64,000 nt of DNA from Stercorarius parasiticus (Eukaryota; Chordata; Aves; Charadriiformes; Stercorariidae), in assembly GCA_013396915.1 (NCBI GenBank), contig VWZL01002558.1:249021-313020 (forward strand), written 5' to 3'. Below, in pieces: positions 35,979 through 49,075 of the stretch (position 1 is its first letter; each line of letters begins with the position of its first letter). The notes under the pieces are model-generated. The model saw nothing but the letters and a program-made list of their open reading frames with translations, was not told where the DNA came from and ran no database searches. The position numbers were made by a program, and so were the translations under genes.

Positions 35979-38900
35979 TTTCTGATTTTGCATGTGCTTC
36001 TGTGCTCTGCTAGCTTAGGGGCTGAGAATGGATATGCTTATTTAATACAGTGTTTATCTACTAAGCCTACATTCAGCATTACTGATTCCTTCCCTTTCAT
36101 CAGAGACAAGGAGTTCTCCATTTTTCTAGCCTCCTTCTGGGCCAGTTTCAAACTTTGTTGTGCCTTCCCGTGCATTTGCATTTTATATCTGATGTAGAAA
36201 ATAGCAGCTATGAAACCAAACCCTGAGTCCTAAGGGAGTGAAGCGGATGACTTGAAAGGAAACACTCAGAGGTTTGTCTAGATTAGGGGACGTGATCGAT
36301 AATAGGCTGGGGCTCGCTCTTCCTGACCTAATTTTGGACCTTTTTGCACTGGGAAGCAAGATCTTCTCTCTTATTTGTATTTAGCTGTTTGCAATTGCCC
36401 TTAGGTTCCCCTTGATGACTGTGACCATGTGTATTGACTAACCCCGTCTCGTTCTCTCTTTCTAATGCTGGAATTGTCCTTACTGCTGTGACGCCATGTT
36501 TGTTTACTGCGGAACAAGAATATACGCTCACGACCGTACTGGGAAACCCCAACTAGTGACAAGGCAGACCCAGAGTATCTAACTTGAACTGGACACGATG
36601 CTTAACTCTTTTGCAGTAAAATCTGCAATATCTTTTAGTCTTCAGTGGGTTTTTAAACCTGGATTGTTTATGGTGGGTTAGCCATGCTGCTGTACCTGTT
36701 ATGTGTATCCAGCGCCAGCTCCACCACCTTCCTTGCTGTGCAAGCAGGGCAAAACCCTAAATCCCCACCGTGGGCCACCTGGAGCTGACATTGCCAGATA
36801 TAAGCCCTGACTAGTTTAGGTAGGCTTGGGCTTTAAGCTGCGCTTTGCTGCAGCTGTTCTTCAACACAAAGGAACTTCAAAGGGTTTTGACTCCACTCGG
36901 GGACACTGAAGCCAACACATCTGCTAGCTCCTATGGAGATGAAAGCGAGTGTTTAACGCACACCATTGCCCTAACCAGCATGCAGGTGCAATTTCTGGCT
37001 GGAGCTTTTCACGTTAGCCTGTCTGTATTTAACTTTTCCTATCAGAATTCGTGGTTATTTCTGAGCTCAGAGCTCCTGCCCTGTCCCTCAGTGACACCGT
37101 TCCCCAAATAGCATGTGTAGGTTGCTTCTTTCGCTGGCACCACGGTGGCAGCTGTGAGCTTTCCAGCATCAGGCTGACAGAGCAGGCTGCCCCAACCCTT
37201 GGTCTCAAGTGCAAGGCCAACATAAACAGTACATGCCGGGATTTACCTTCATTAGCTGAGCTAATAAAGTAAGATTCCTGGCTACTGAGGCAATGTACAA
37301 ACCTCAGCTTAAATTTTCTTTCATCTTTGTAAACTCCCAGCTTAGAATAAAGGTCTGAGAGACTTGGGACAGGTTGCCTCTGGGCCTCTGGGCTAATATG
37401 GGACAGGGTTCAAACACAGACAAAGCAGAAAGGGCAACAAACATGGGCAATGGCCAATGCACACGGGTTAGGGTGTTGATTCAGATGAGGGAAAGACCTG
37501 GTGGAGGGAGGGAGAGGAAGCGAAGGGGCTTTGGTGGCCTGGAGCTTTCTCAACTTGCTTCAGCTTTGCCTGAGTTCTCATCTTCCCTCAGCCGCTAACC
37601 TGGGGAAGGGGTGACTCCTTGCGTGGGAGGATGAGCTGCTGGCTGGAGGGAAATGGCTACCAATACATGGCTCTCTATGTCTGCGTGGTGGACCTGTGAT
37701 ATCACAGGGATCTGGAGGGTTTTCTGGTTAAAGCCTATCAGAAAAGGAGGGTATGCGTTGATTTTTGAGGGCTATCTCTTGCTGTATGGTGCCTTTTGAT
37801 GTGTATTATACCTTGCTGTACACATTAGTGAACTGCTGTAAGAAGGCATTCCTTTTGTGATAGAAAATGGCCCAGAGCAGGGCCAAAAGAATACAGGTTT
37901 CTGAAGAGAATCTGTTTGTAAAGCTAAGAAAATAACTCTTTGACTTAGGGCCAAAGTCCGACTGCAAGCTGCTGAGGGCCACACTTACCCAGCCCTGGGA
38001 AGACCCACGTGAGCTGCTCCCGGGAGCAAGGCAGCTGTGTCAGTGGGGCTTTCCAGCCAGGCTGCTCGTCCCTCCTGTGAAATACTGTTCATGGCGACTG
38101 TGCTCCCTCATTAGGGCCTCCAGGGTGATGTACAGGTCCACCCTGAGGTACACGTGCCCACAAATAGGTCTGGAGGCAAACAAACAAGTGTGTGTGTAGA
38201 TAGGCTTTTATGTGCAAGTGTGGAGCTAAGCAGGTTTCACCCTTGCAGACTTGTGTATGAGGTAAGTTGGGATGGGGGGCAGGGAGAGATGAGAAATCAT
38301 TTTGTGATGGAGTTTGGGGAGGTACCAGGGTGATAAAATGAGCTCCTACACCCTGGGATGAGAGAAGTCTCCTAAGCTGTTAGCAGAAGCTGTGTCTGCC
38401 ACACACAATTTTTAACCTTCCTTTGATCACTACTTTGCATTTCTAAACCACTGGTGGGGTGGAGCAATCTTGTGGAGCTCCTCACTGGGCAACACTGTCC
38501 TATTTGGGTGGTGTCAAAATAAATGCCTATGTAATCTGCAAGCTCTCAGGCTGGAGAAAATCACTGCTTTGGTATTACTACAGAAGCAGGTCTGATATCC
38601 TGGATGTGTAGGCACAGGCATAATCTGGAGTCACAGCTGTCATCTGTGGCCAGTTCAATCTTCCATGAGGATTCCTGGTACTGTGCTTGCTTCTAATTTA
38701 TGGGATTTATGCACTCTGTAAATGAACATCTCTAGTGTGTTGCTATTAATCTGGACATGAAGCCCTGCAAAATTGTTTACTCGGACCATCCAGCTGCGAA
38801 CACACCCAGAAACTGCTTACTTGCTATCTCTTACTTGCTGGCCTGAGGTAAAGAAAATCTCTGGAAAAGTCACTAATGTCCATCTCTTGCTGCACAAACA

Positions 38901-40229
38901 TGCAAACAAAATTTAATGTCAAAAAAATCTTCCTGAGTTTTAGTAGCTACTCAAGAGAGTACATTTTAGGGGATTGTTTTACTCCTCCTCAGTGGAAAGA
39001 GCTATTTAACATTTTAGTCTACCCAGATAGAATTTCTGAAGGCACTGCATCTAGAAATTCTCACTTGCATCTGGCTTACTTGTATGTTTTACAAATAAAA
39101 CTTTCTGTATCTGCTAGATATTCTGGTCACAGGTATTAAAGGAGTTGGCCACTGTGTGATTGAATTAGCAATGCTTGTTAGTTTGCATTTTTACGGTCAA
39201 CAGATCTTTACCAGTGAAGACCAGAGCATGATCTTGTTTTGCGTATGGAGGTTGAGAGTGGAGTGCGTATGTAGATATTGTGTATATGTTTAGCATCCTG
39301 AGCTTTTCCCATGTGGAGGCAGGGCTTGTCTTGGGGAGAGTTAGGCATGAGAGGCTTGGCTGATTGTGGCTGGTGGGAATAGCTTCTGGGTAGCTGTCAC
39401 CTGCCCTCTGAACAGAAGAGCTTTGAAGTGTATGACTACTAAGCAATGCAAGGTTCTCACAAAATCGACAAATAGGTGAAGTTGTATGAAGGGTTTGGAA
39501 TCCAGGAGCACTCTGACACTGCCACGACAACAGGCATGGCACTCAGCTTCCATGTGCCTCACCAGGGCTGGACCCCCAGTGTCTCCATAAACTGGCTGCA
39601 GGAAAAATGGTACCTACAGGGAAAAATCTTTAAAAAACCAACTACCTGAGGAACCATCTGAGCTAGCTAGAAGCAAACCAGAAATGCGACAGGCAACACT
39701 TTGATACATAAGACAGTGTGCCTGACAGGACGTAGGGTCCTAAGAAGGCCAGGTGACACGTCCCTTTTGTGTGTCTCACTGCCAGGAACTTCTCCTGGAG
39801 GTGACTACGTCTTGAAAACCGCTTCATTAAACCTAGACTAACTTGCTGCCTGATTTTCAGAGAAGCAGAAAAATATCCCAAAACAGGCAGTCATTGGTGG
39901 CTATGGCACTCACTGGGCATGTGGGTGTTCAATTCTGCTCTCCAGCAGTGATCATTTTCAGTTCCTGTCGCTCTGGGAAGCGCACATGAAGAATGGTGTC
40001 ACTGCCTCAGCATAATGGGACATGTCTGCTTTCAGAAATATGCACGTCTTTTAAATTAGGTATCCATGAAGCAGCAGGTTTGATTCTTAAAAGACTGAGT
40101 GAGGGTCTAAAGAAGTAAATAAGAACAAGTGCCTACAGATTTAAAATGCCAGTTTCCACTGCATCTTCATGAAACACAGGTGGGAACTGGTCTCTTAATT
40201 GTCTAGAAGTTCTTACAAATTTTCCCAGT
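35979..40229. other. Unique non-coding DNA, nothing recognised
   Basis: No recent repeat or exon recognised over about 4 kb. Splice-like pairs occur (for example TTGCAG at 38244-38249 and GAG/GTAAGT near 38260-38268) but enclose only 13 nt with no context. Short GT- and G-rich patches near 38190 and 38270 are the only simple-sequence features. Confidence 0.45.
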
Positions 40230-40276
40230 TTTTCCTTCTTTCCTTCCTTCCTTGCTTCCCTCCCTCGATCCCTCCT
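40230..40276 (+). repeat. (TTCC)n imperfect tetranucleotide tract
   Basis: TTTCCTTCTTTCCTTCCTTCCTTGCTTCC-type units followed by CCCTCC. It is an imperfect pyrimidine tetranucleotide microsatellite of about 45 bases. Confidence 0.8.
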
Positions 40277-41861
40277 TGTTTTGCTTTCAAAGGCGCACAC
40301 ACAAGAACTTCTGAAAGTGTCTGTAAATGCTAACCCAAATTTAACTTTTTTAAAAAGCAACAAAACCCTCTTACTGTATGGTCTATTGTAGACAAAGGAG
40401 ATCATCATCATTTATCATCAATTTTAAGATAAATTACATGCCATGGACACGACTTTTTAAATTTCTCATATTATGCATTTTTCAGGTCTTTTAAGAGGCT
40501 TTTAGAATGTGTATAAATTAGCTCCAACTATAATAACTACACATACTTTGTAGCTAATGCTTTGATGATGTTACTTAAAATTCCATTTTATTTACCATCA
40601 ACAAAATGAACAACATTTGTGCACCTTTACTGCCCTTTGCACATCCTCATTTCTTTCTGAAGAGAGAATAACGACAAACATGGATATTGATAATCAAAAG
40701 CCATTACAGGCAAGATGTATACCTCATTTCTGGAATCACATTACACCACTATAAGTTAATTTCACATTTTCCCTAGAAAGAATAACCAACATTAGCCTGG
40801 TCCACACAATTGATTCAGTGTCACTCTGTAATGAAGTCATAGACATCCTTCTGCAGACTGTATCTGTTTCTGTTCATGCAGACAGTTAATCCATAGCAGG
40901 TCAAGACTGTGTCTTGCCAAGAACGTATGAAACGTCCTACCTGCGGGGTAAAGTTGCTCCTCCATGAGTACAGAGGTCCACGTTTGGAATGGAGCAGTGC
41001 AGTGCAATGGGAGGAAGGGAGGCTGGGGCCTGGCTTGCAAATCTGTAACTGCAAGACCCCCTGGCTTTTATAACAGCAGGCAATGAGCACCTAGGAACGG
41101 CTGAACAAAGTTTGGTAATCTGTGGGGAGGGAGGTGTACTATTCTGCCCTTTCCTCAGAGACTCTGGCAGTGCCCACATTGCTGTTTGGGGAGGCAGGGA
41201 TTTACCCACAGCTGCAGAGAAGCCTCAGCTTCGGGAACTGACTGTAAAAGCTCCACCTGGGGTATATCAACGCAGCACCACTGGCACGACACTGATTTGC
41301 ACTGACAGTCACACAGACTATCCTGTGCATAGGGCTGTGCATCTACCACCAAAACTTTCAGCTGGATTCCCTGTCTCTTCTCACTACAAAGGTTCCAACT
41401 TAACTATACCAACGTTCATAACACTTTAGCAAGGCTTTTTTATTTACATGGAGCCCAGTTTTCTCCACTTGGCCCCAGAAGTGTTTGTTCCCCTTTTATG
41501 AAGCCAGTGCCTAAGTAATCTGTAAGCCAGGACTGTAACTTCCCTGTGCTTTGGCATGTGTTTAGAAGTCACACTACACAGATTTAATGCTGGTGGATGG
41601 TAAAGAGATTAAATTTTCAAGTGCCAACTCATCACATCAGGTTGACACAACTCCCACTGTGTTGCTGAATTTACTTGAGTCCTTTATCATGGGTGTAGGG
41701 AGAGATGGCTGAGGGGAGTTTCAGAAAAATGGTTTATTTACCAAGACAGCAAATAAGGAAATACATGTTTTAAAGTGTAAACCGTCTATTCTGAAACGTT
41801 TGGCATTGTGCCTTGTGTGCTGTCTGCCCTGTCTGAAAATTACATAACTATGAGTGTAAAC
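40277..41861. other. Unique non-coding DNA, nothing recognised
   Basis: AT-rich at 40380-40620, otherwise featureless. The frames between 40821 and 41429 overlap on both strands and look like chance. Confidence 0.45.
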
Positions 41862-41880
41862 TGTGTGTGTGTGTGTGTGT
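41862..41880 (+). repeat. (TG)n microsatellite
   Basis: Nine or so uninterrupted TG units. Short, possibly polymorphic. Confidence 0.9.
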
Positions 41881-42634
41881 ATTTGTGGTTTTATTATAAG
41901 CAGCTCAGAGTGGTGCCTGGGAGAGCTAAACACCAGCGGAATCTGCCGGGTGGAAATAATGTTTGCGCACTTTCTTGTTGATGAGTTAGTAAGCCACAAA
42001 TTGCCAGGAGCTCATTAATGTGGCATTCTCAGACTGTGGTTCATGAAGATGGGGAGAATGATGTGTGCTTCTGTAAATGTGCCCCCTTCTCAAAGTAACG
42101 GCGCAGGGGACAGGACCAGCCCTGTAACAGCTCATTTCACCATTTCTTGGGGACCATTAGAGGGTTTCAACCGGTTTTCATACTAAAAGATTAAGGGATA
42201 AAAACCCCAATAATCCTACCATCCAAACTCTGCCTTCCCCTGCTAACAGCTCACCGTTAGGCTGGGGAGAGATGATTAAAATGGTGGAGCTCCTCTGGTC
42301 CCCACTGGGAGTACTGTGCTTAGCCAGAGGCCGTGATGGAGGGCCTAGACTGAGGAAAGCTGCTAGTCAAGTCTGGGTTCATAACTTGCAGATATCGGAG
42401 ACAAATGCATTAATAGATGCTCCAGCTCATGCTATACCGTCTATGGTATTTGTAAACAATGAAATATAATGCATGTATATCCTGATCCTTCATTAATCAG
42501 GAAAAAAAAACCACTAGAGGAAGCATCAGGGGCCCAGTTCTGCTTTCCAACACGTACGCACCATAACCCCCATTAATTTGAGATGGAGTCACGTGGGTGT
42601 ATCCTGAGGGGGTGATTGCATCCTACATCAGCTA

Positions 42635-42835
42635 CAAGTGACCGAAAAAGGGAAAATAATCGGACTGATACTGGTCATTTGGACAATGTGTATTTGATGT
42701 GTCAGTCGTTCCAACCTTCCAGTTACCAGATGTCCGTAAAAATTCATAGCAGGCTATTAAATTTAGCAGATCCCGTCTTAATTAGATTAGCTTCTGCTCA
42801 GCATGACAGCAGAGTATTTCACTGATGGAGGATTT
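42635..42835. promoter_or_regulatory. Candidate conserved non-coding element
   Basis: Unique sequence with CTATTAAATTTAGC, CTTAATTAGATTAGC (tandem homeodomain-type TAATTA and GATTA cores), TGCTCAGCATGACAGCAG (MAF/AP-1-half-like) and GATTTATAAAG. The cluster looks like a developmental enhancer. No coding frame with splice signals overlaps it. This is an inference from motif texture only. Confidence 0.25.
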
Positions 42836-43734
42836 ATAAAGATTTCTGGTGGGAATTCTTTATGGAAGATGTAGTCTTTTATCCAGTGGGATTTACAAAT
42901 GGAGAGGGGGGAGGGAGGAGAGGAAACCCTGATAAGGACACACAAACATTGTCATGGCATGTTAAAACATAAATGGGAGCTTTTATTTTATGGATGTTCC
43001 CTTTTTATTTCTCTTTTGCAATACGGATAGGCGGTGTGAGCGTTTTTTGTGTCCTTGCATTATCAGGCCCAGCTAATATAATGGCATACGGGTGGTGGAA
43101 AACTACAAGCAAATTCTTGTTGTCAAATTCCCTCCTAAAACTAGCACCAAAGGAGTACTCAATGTTCAGTTGCCTGTCAGGTCATGAGTTATTTTTTCAC
43201 CTACAGGAAACAGAACTGTACGGTTTGTCTTGGGCTGGTTTTATGTGCTGCAATCCAGCATCTATCTATCCATTGCCCTTCTTTCTTTAAGGTCACTGCA
43301 AAAAAACCCAACCCAAACAACAAACCCACTTTCTTATTAATTCTGCCTCTGCCCCAGTGCCAAAGAGTCTCTGTTTTTCTCTGCACGGGTTTTTATGGAA
43401 GATATATACTGTTAATGGTGACACCGGTGTCAGTAACAGAACGTGAGCAGCAGCAATGCCTGTGCTCTATTCCCAGTGTGTAGATAACTTCATAAAGAAA
43501 AAAAGGTGGGTGGAGGGGAGGGGAGATCTGGATAATTTTTCTTGTCATTTGATTCACCGTTGAAAAGGTCACTCCCTGTAAGAAGAGACAGTCTTCCCTC
43601 TGAGATGTCTGGGGGAGGAGCAGAAATGGCTGAGCCAAAATGGGGGGGACCCCTTGCCACCGTGAGGCTTTTGTGAGGTGGCAGAGCAGCCCTTCTGAGC
43701 ACAAGGGCGTGCAACGCCCAGAGTATGCATGCTG

Positions 43735-43885
43735 GCGGCTGATAAAAACAGAAAGGGACCATCCTTTGCTCAAGCCGCGGGCTGATAGCATTCACATCAT
43801 ACACCGTTTGTTACTAGGCAACTGATTAAATATACGTGCCGGTCCTTCAAGCGGTGCTTGCAATTAATTAACCAAACCATTTTCA
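43735..43885. promoter_or_regulatory. Candidate enhancer containing an RFX X-box
   Basis: The block includes GTTACTAGGCAAC (43810-43822), then ACTGATTAAATATACG and CAATTAATTAACC (TAATTA cores). It is unique sequence of low repeat content, consistent with a conserved regulatory element. RFX sites mark cilia-gene promoters and many enhancers in vertebrates. No transcription start is evident. Confidence 0.35.
43810..43822. promoter_or_regulatory. Perfect RFX X-box half-site pair
   Basis: GTTACTAGGCAAC; on the opposite strand GTTGCC-T-AGTAAC. It fits the X-box rule GTNRCC(N0-3)RGYAAC with a 1-nt spacer and no mismatch. Confidence 0.55.
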
Positions 43886-44301
43886 TTTTGACTGTCTTAC
43901 GCCCTCCCCACCACCAACCACCTTCCCAAATGCTGACATCTGACACAAGAGCAAGTGATTTGATGCTCCTCCCGACCTATGGTGTAGTAAAATAAAAACT
44001 CTTTGCAGAGTAGATGTGGTCTACACCCAGGCAGTGGGCATCTCTGAGCGTCCCTGGTGGGTCTAGCTGGCAGCTGGTGCACACAACAGACATTTTGCTT
44101 TGCTTTGCCAGGGCCAATGTAAACTGAATTGCAAAAACCACAGGGCAAAGTCCAAAAGAACTTCTCCTGGCAAATCCATTTGAAGTGCAGATGTATTGAA
44201 GGATGGAGGATGGGTCTTCCGTCTTGGTTTTAAACCTGGGATTCCTCACCCCTAAAGTATGCATTCTCAAATTTTAAACCTCTCTGGAGCATGCTTACAC
44301 G

Positions 44302-44338
44302 AGTATATACGTGTATATATATAGGTACATATATATTG
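44302..44338. repeat. (TA)/(TATG) simple repeat
   Basis: GTATATACGTGTATATATATAGG followed by ACATATATATTGTG: an interrupted TA-rich microsatellite. Confidence 0.8.
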
Positions 44339-44439
44339 TGATAAACAGAAATATTTATATGGCTCCTAATATATATGCGAGTGATGTTAATGCCCAGGTA
44401 TCACCAACTCTAAGTGCACACTCCTTTGTGCTACCTATT

Positions 44440-44592
44440 ACACAGGGACCCCAAACTAGACAGTCCCTGCTCTGCTTAACTCACAGTCTAAATAGCAATG
44501 ACAGGCAAAGCAGAAGAAGGGATCTAGACATCAAAGGTTGTTCAAGGTCATACAGGGGGTCAGTATCAGGACTGGGAATAGAAAATGGCTTT
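44440..44592 (-). repeat. Ancient MIR-type core-SINE fragment
   Basis: Read on the plus strand it follows the reverse complement of MIR-like elements. CAGTCCCTGCTCTGC and CACAGTCTAAATAGCAATGACAGGCAAAG come first, then GGTTGTTCAAGGTCATACAGGG and GTCAGTATCAGGACTGGGAATAGAA. These match the remembered order 'acttgcccaaggtcacacag...gtcagtggcagagctgggaatagaa'. High divergence fits an ancient insertion. Confidence 0.6.
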
Positions 44593-46115
44593 TGTTTTGA
44601 GATCAGATTTTATAATAAAAAAAACAGTGAGTCATCTCACCCCAAATCCTCCCTCTAATTTTGTAATACAGTTGTCATATTAAACTTGTATGAAATAGAC
44701 TGGAATTACACATGGAAAATGGGTAACTACAAGGATCCTGGAAGATCTGACTGTTCCTATTACACTTGATCAAATGCAACTGTCAGCTGCTTTGGCAGAG
44801 ATCACCTTTGATGATTAAAAGGAGAGGACTACATTACAAGAGGGTTTGAGCACAAAACCACTCGCTGCAATCCACAATTAAACAGGAGAGGCTATTGTTC
44901 TGTTTCTGACTGGGAACAGAGTTAAAATTTATTGGAGTTCACAGGCTTGCTGCAGAGCTTGTCTTTAACAAAATTGTAGCCCCATTCTGTACCAGAGCTT
45001 CCTACCCCGCTCAAAACCTCGAGTGCATTAAAGAAGCAATTTAGGGTTTATTTGAAGGGGGAAAAATAGAATGTCGAGTTGTGTTTCTTTCTTCCTTCCT
45101 CCCACTGGCTTTCTGCTGGGGAAGGAGGAATTTGAATCAGCAGATTCTCAATGGCACTGTCGCCGATTGGAGCTGGTATAGAATCACTAGAAATGGGTAA
45201 GAAGCAAATAATGAAGCGCAGACTGACTGACAATTTGAGGGTTTTTTTTTAACACACTGGCCAGCAGCTGATTTGGTGTGAACTGTCTGTGGAGCCATGC
45301 TGCTTTACACTGCCTGAGCACTGTGCCTTTGAGTCAGAACTGGAATGGTGCCTCTGAAAAAAGCACTCTTTGGATTTGTGACTCTTCAATGAAGCCAAGG
45401 CCATTTTCCACTCCTAATGGGACTAGGTTATCTTGGCCTGCTTTGGTTTGACTCTGGCCTGTCATTTTTGGGGCTGTACTCTGGTGTGAAGAAAGGGTTT
45501 GTGGCTTTTTACAAGCCTTGCGTGAGCTGGGCAAATCTGCACGGTGGCAAAAGTGTCCCCCCAGCTGCCATCCCGCCTGCCACATGTGCTCCTGGCCTGT
45601 GCTGGTGGCGACCATGCCGTGGGTGGAGGAGCAGGCACAGGTTGCCCCTGTGCCTCATGAGGTATGAGATGAAGCCCCTCTTCTCCGAAGGTGGCTGGCT
45701 ACTTTTGGGAGTCCCATTAGAGCCATGCACTCCTCTTTAACTTTCACTGTGGCTTTGCTGACCTTTGAATGAGAAAAACATTAGTAAAGAGCAATTTTAT
45801 GCCCTCATAAAGAGTTATGTGTTACTAGGCAGTAATGGAAGCACAAACCAACCCAGCCAAAAGATCTCAGCCTCTTGTCGCTGCTGTCTTTAACGGTGCT
45901 GGTGCATCATTAATCTACTTTGTGCTCGTCGATGGCTGGAAATCCTACCCAGTAGACGTGAAGATTGTTCACAGTGCCAGTACAGGCACAGCTCCTCAGC
46001 CCTGCTAATCCGCAGGGTGGAGGGAGAAAGTCAGAGAACACCTGTATTTCTTGCAGGTTTCTGCATGCCGCTCCTTTCCTCTTATCCCTGTAATGATTTA
46101 TATTTAATTGACTTG

Positions 46116-46150
46116 TAATTATACCCACTTTTCTTTTTTTTTTCCCCCTT
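46116..46150 (+). other. Very strong polypyrimidine tract ending in a splice-acceptor-like CTAG
   Basis: About 25 consecutive pyrimidines (TTTTCTTTTTTTTTTTCCCCCTTCTAG) end near 46154. The downstream frame is open for roughly 45 codons to the stop at about 46293, but no donor follows and no domain is recognised. It could be the acceptor of a terminal exon or a simple tract. Confidence 0.2.
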
Positions 46151-46175
46151 CTAGTTTATCTCGGTTGTTCCATAC

Positions 46176-46185
46176 CCATATATGG
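46176..46185. promoter_or_regulatory. Perfect CArG box (SRF-type site)
   Basis: CCATATATGG fits CC(A/T)6GG exactly and is self-complementary. It lies in unique sequence about 25 bases after a strong acceptor-like tract. SRF sites regulate muscle and immediate-early genes. Occupancy is unknown. Confidence 0.4.
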
Positions 46186-47724
46186 TCTGTCACTAGCCTT
46201 GATTTTTTTTTCCACCACAATGAGGCAATAAATCCAGTGGGGCTGGACAGGAAACCCAGCTTGCCAAGGAGAGACAGGATGAATATCTCCTAGAGACAGC
46301 CAGAGGTTTGATTGCGTATTGTCCATACAGCGTATTTCAAGGAGTGCCCAGGGCAAGCCTGGAAAAACTTTTATGTCTGCAACAGTATTTCTTTCTGGAA
46401 AAACAGATTTTTTAAAAAGCCCACTGTGTATTTTTTGCTCTTTTTATGTGTGTGGAATCCATGATATATAGAAGATGACTTGTTTCAAAATTTCAGCTAG
46501 GGCCTGTTTTTCAGAGACGGAAGATAATCACACAGAAATGGTTCCTTTAGAAAATATGTGTTTGCTGTCACTGGCTCAACTGACTCAACATGGCCATGTG
46601 CTTGCTCCTCAAGTTGGAGACAACTTCTATGATCTTACTACTCCAAACAACTTCATTAAAAACACTGAGCAAGTTTTATTAATACTTGCTTGGGCTTCCA
46701 AGCATGTCTAGGCTCATTCATGTTTATGCTTCACTGCAAACACTGGTGAACTCGCTGATCGCACATTCCGCCCAGCCGCTTGTTCCTGCAAACGCAGCAG
46801 AGATCCTGAGACGCTGGGATATTGTATCAAAACTCAGATTAACTCAATAAAATGGTGCCAGATGGCACACTAAGGACACAGTGACTACTCTGCATGGCCT
46901 GTATGAAAATACGCATTCTGGATCCTTTTTTAAGGGATTGCTTCTGTAAAACTTCTGTGGTACTTGTATTCCAGGAAATCCACTCCAGGCCTTGGAAAAA
47001 TATTACTTTGCAGCAAGAGCATGGTGCTGTTCAGACACAACACCCTGCATGCAACGACACTGGATTGCATCCTGGCAAACTGGTGCAAAATCTCTATGCT
47101 TGAGAAAGAATTTTTTGTTTCAAACATTGAGGAGAGGTTACCTTTATTGCTGCTAGTTTAAGTGCAGGGAAAATATTCAGAAGCAGAATCCTTGGTGCCC
47201 TATTATACCTGGTTACATTAATCACTATGTCTTTCAAATCAAGCCACTTAGTGACACCGGGGCTGGTTTGAGAACATTAGGAAAAAAGCTGGATCTTTGG
47301 TCATCAGTACATGGGCAAATAAAATTCCAGATATGCAGAAGCCTGCGAGTACAGCATCGCTTAACTGTGCTCTCTTGCTTGCACACATATGCAGCCACGC
47401 TCCTTAAGGGTTTGCCAATGCAATGTAGTGTTGAATTATACAGGCTAACTCTACAAGCTAGCTCTACAAGAATTAGCTTGGGGACTGGAATTAGTCTAAC
47501 AGGAGTAGCAGGATACATTAGCTCGCATGGCTGAGTTAGCCTGCCTGGCTACCACTATGGATTAGATGGCTTCTGATACTGAAGCTAAGTCATGAGAGCT
47601 GTCTCGGGTCTTTCGACATGATGCAGTGGACCACGGCCCTCTCCTCCCCCAGCTCCCACCCAGCACAGCGCACTTCGCAGACATAGGCTATACATACTTG
47701 CATTCAAGATCTGGATTCTTAATG

Positions 47725-47802
47725 GAATAAACTGGCCCAGCTTCACTGTGGAAGTCAGTGGCATAGCTACATTGATTTACATTGACAGACTCCTGGCCAA
47801 GA
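47725..47802. repeat. Remnant of ancient sauropsid dispersed repeat
   Basis: ACTGGCCCAGCTTCACTGTGGAAGTCAGTGGCATAGCTACATTGATTTACA, then CTCCTGGCC, corresponds to the old repeat order 'TTGGCCC...AAGTCAGTGGAGTTACAC...GAGCTGGCC'. Both GGCC-type ends remain. Confidence 0.4.
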
Positions 47803-48954
47803 TGTTTCGGTCTGTCATTTGTATTTACCGTGCTCTACCAATCCGAGGGGCTAGTCATACTCTTACTCCTTTTAATGATGATTCTGCTGCAGTCGTCTTT
47901 TTTTGCTTGTTGCAGTTAAGGCCAGCAGGCACTATTGCGGTCTTCTAGCCTGGTCTTGCAATGATTTTAGCTTTAAGGGATAATTTTGAATAGGACTGCA
48001 GAAGCAGCAGCTTCCTTCCACTGCCAGCCGTCAAGGCTCAGTCCCTCACTCTGCTTCCCCCATGTTTCAACCTGCAGAGCGTTATGCTAATTTTGCTTGC
48101 AGCTTCAAGTCAGCTGAATTTCCGGCTGGCTTCAACTTAAGCTGTTTTTATTTCAAATAAGGTAAATTACCCGCTTCAGTCCAGGGCTCGGTTTCCAAGC
48201 TTCCGTTCTGCTGGTTTTCAGGCTTCACTTCCAGCAGCTCTGCATAATCCCTGCGGAACGCATGTCCTCCGCTCCTCCTGTGCCAGGGACACGCCGCTCT
48301 GCTTGGCTGCTCCTGGGGCTGGAATCCTCCTCTTCCTCCTCCCTCTTCTCTTTGGACTGTTGGTCTGAAATCAACAGAAGTTATTTTTCACCTTTATTGA
48401 ACAGACTTCTGCTAAGAGCTGTTTGCCAGTCCCTAGACCCTCCTCCCTGTTTCCCTCCAGACTTCATAGAACCTTTCGCTGCAGAAATGGAAAGTGTGCC
48501 TGTGACAGTCATCTCCATTAATGGCTAGCAAAAATTATGCAGTACACCTGACGGGGCTGAGAGCTGCCCAGTAGGCCAATGGTCACCAGCTTGCCTTTCC
48601 TGAGGCTTAGGTGGCTTGTGAAAAATTCAGTAGTAACAGGGACGTGATGGTGTGAAGGTAATCTTAATCCCAGACTGTGGGAGAAAGCAAAACCAGGAGC
48701 AACTGTGCAGGCAAATCTTGGTGATTTGACATGGCACCCAACTGCACACCCAGACTCCCCTAGCCATGGAGAGATAGAACCACCAGGAGGTCAACAGCTC
48801 TCAGACCTCCAGCCACCATAGCTCACTGCAGTACGCTGCCTGTGTGTGGCTCAGCAACCACTCACTCCCTAATGCCAGAGAGGTCAGCCATCTCTGCCAT
48901 AATGTCTAAAAAAACTGAGACAGTCTCTCTCTTACATCCAAATTAATAATCCAG

Positions 48955-49075
48955 ACAGCTGAAGGAAAGGAGGAGAAAATAAAGCACGGAGAGGCGGGGT
49001 GACTTGCTTGTGGTGACATAGCAGATCAAAGCTGGGACATGAGTCTCCCTTACTACACTGATCCCACTAAGTGCC
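48955..49075 (-). repeat. Ancient MIR-type core-SINE fragment
   Basis: On the plus strand GGAGAGGCGGGGTGACTTGCTTGTGGTGACATAGCAGATC, then AAAGCTGGGACATGAGTCTCC and a 'CACTAAGTGCCATGGCCC' end, follows the reverse complement of MIR: 'gaggttaagtgacttgcccaaggtcacacagcaggtc...agagctgggattagaaccc...gtctcct'. A clear match in order, at high divergence. Confidence 0.65.

Noticed and set aside
38250..38262. 13-nt segment between TTGCAG and GTAAGT
   Set aside because: The pyrimidine tract is weak and there is no context; judged a chance pairing.
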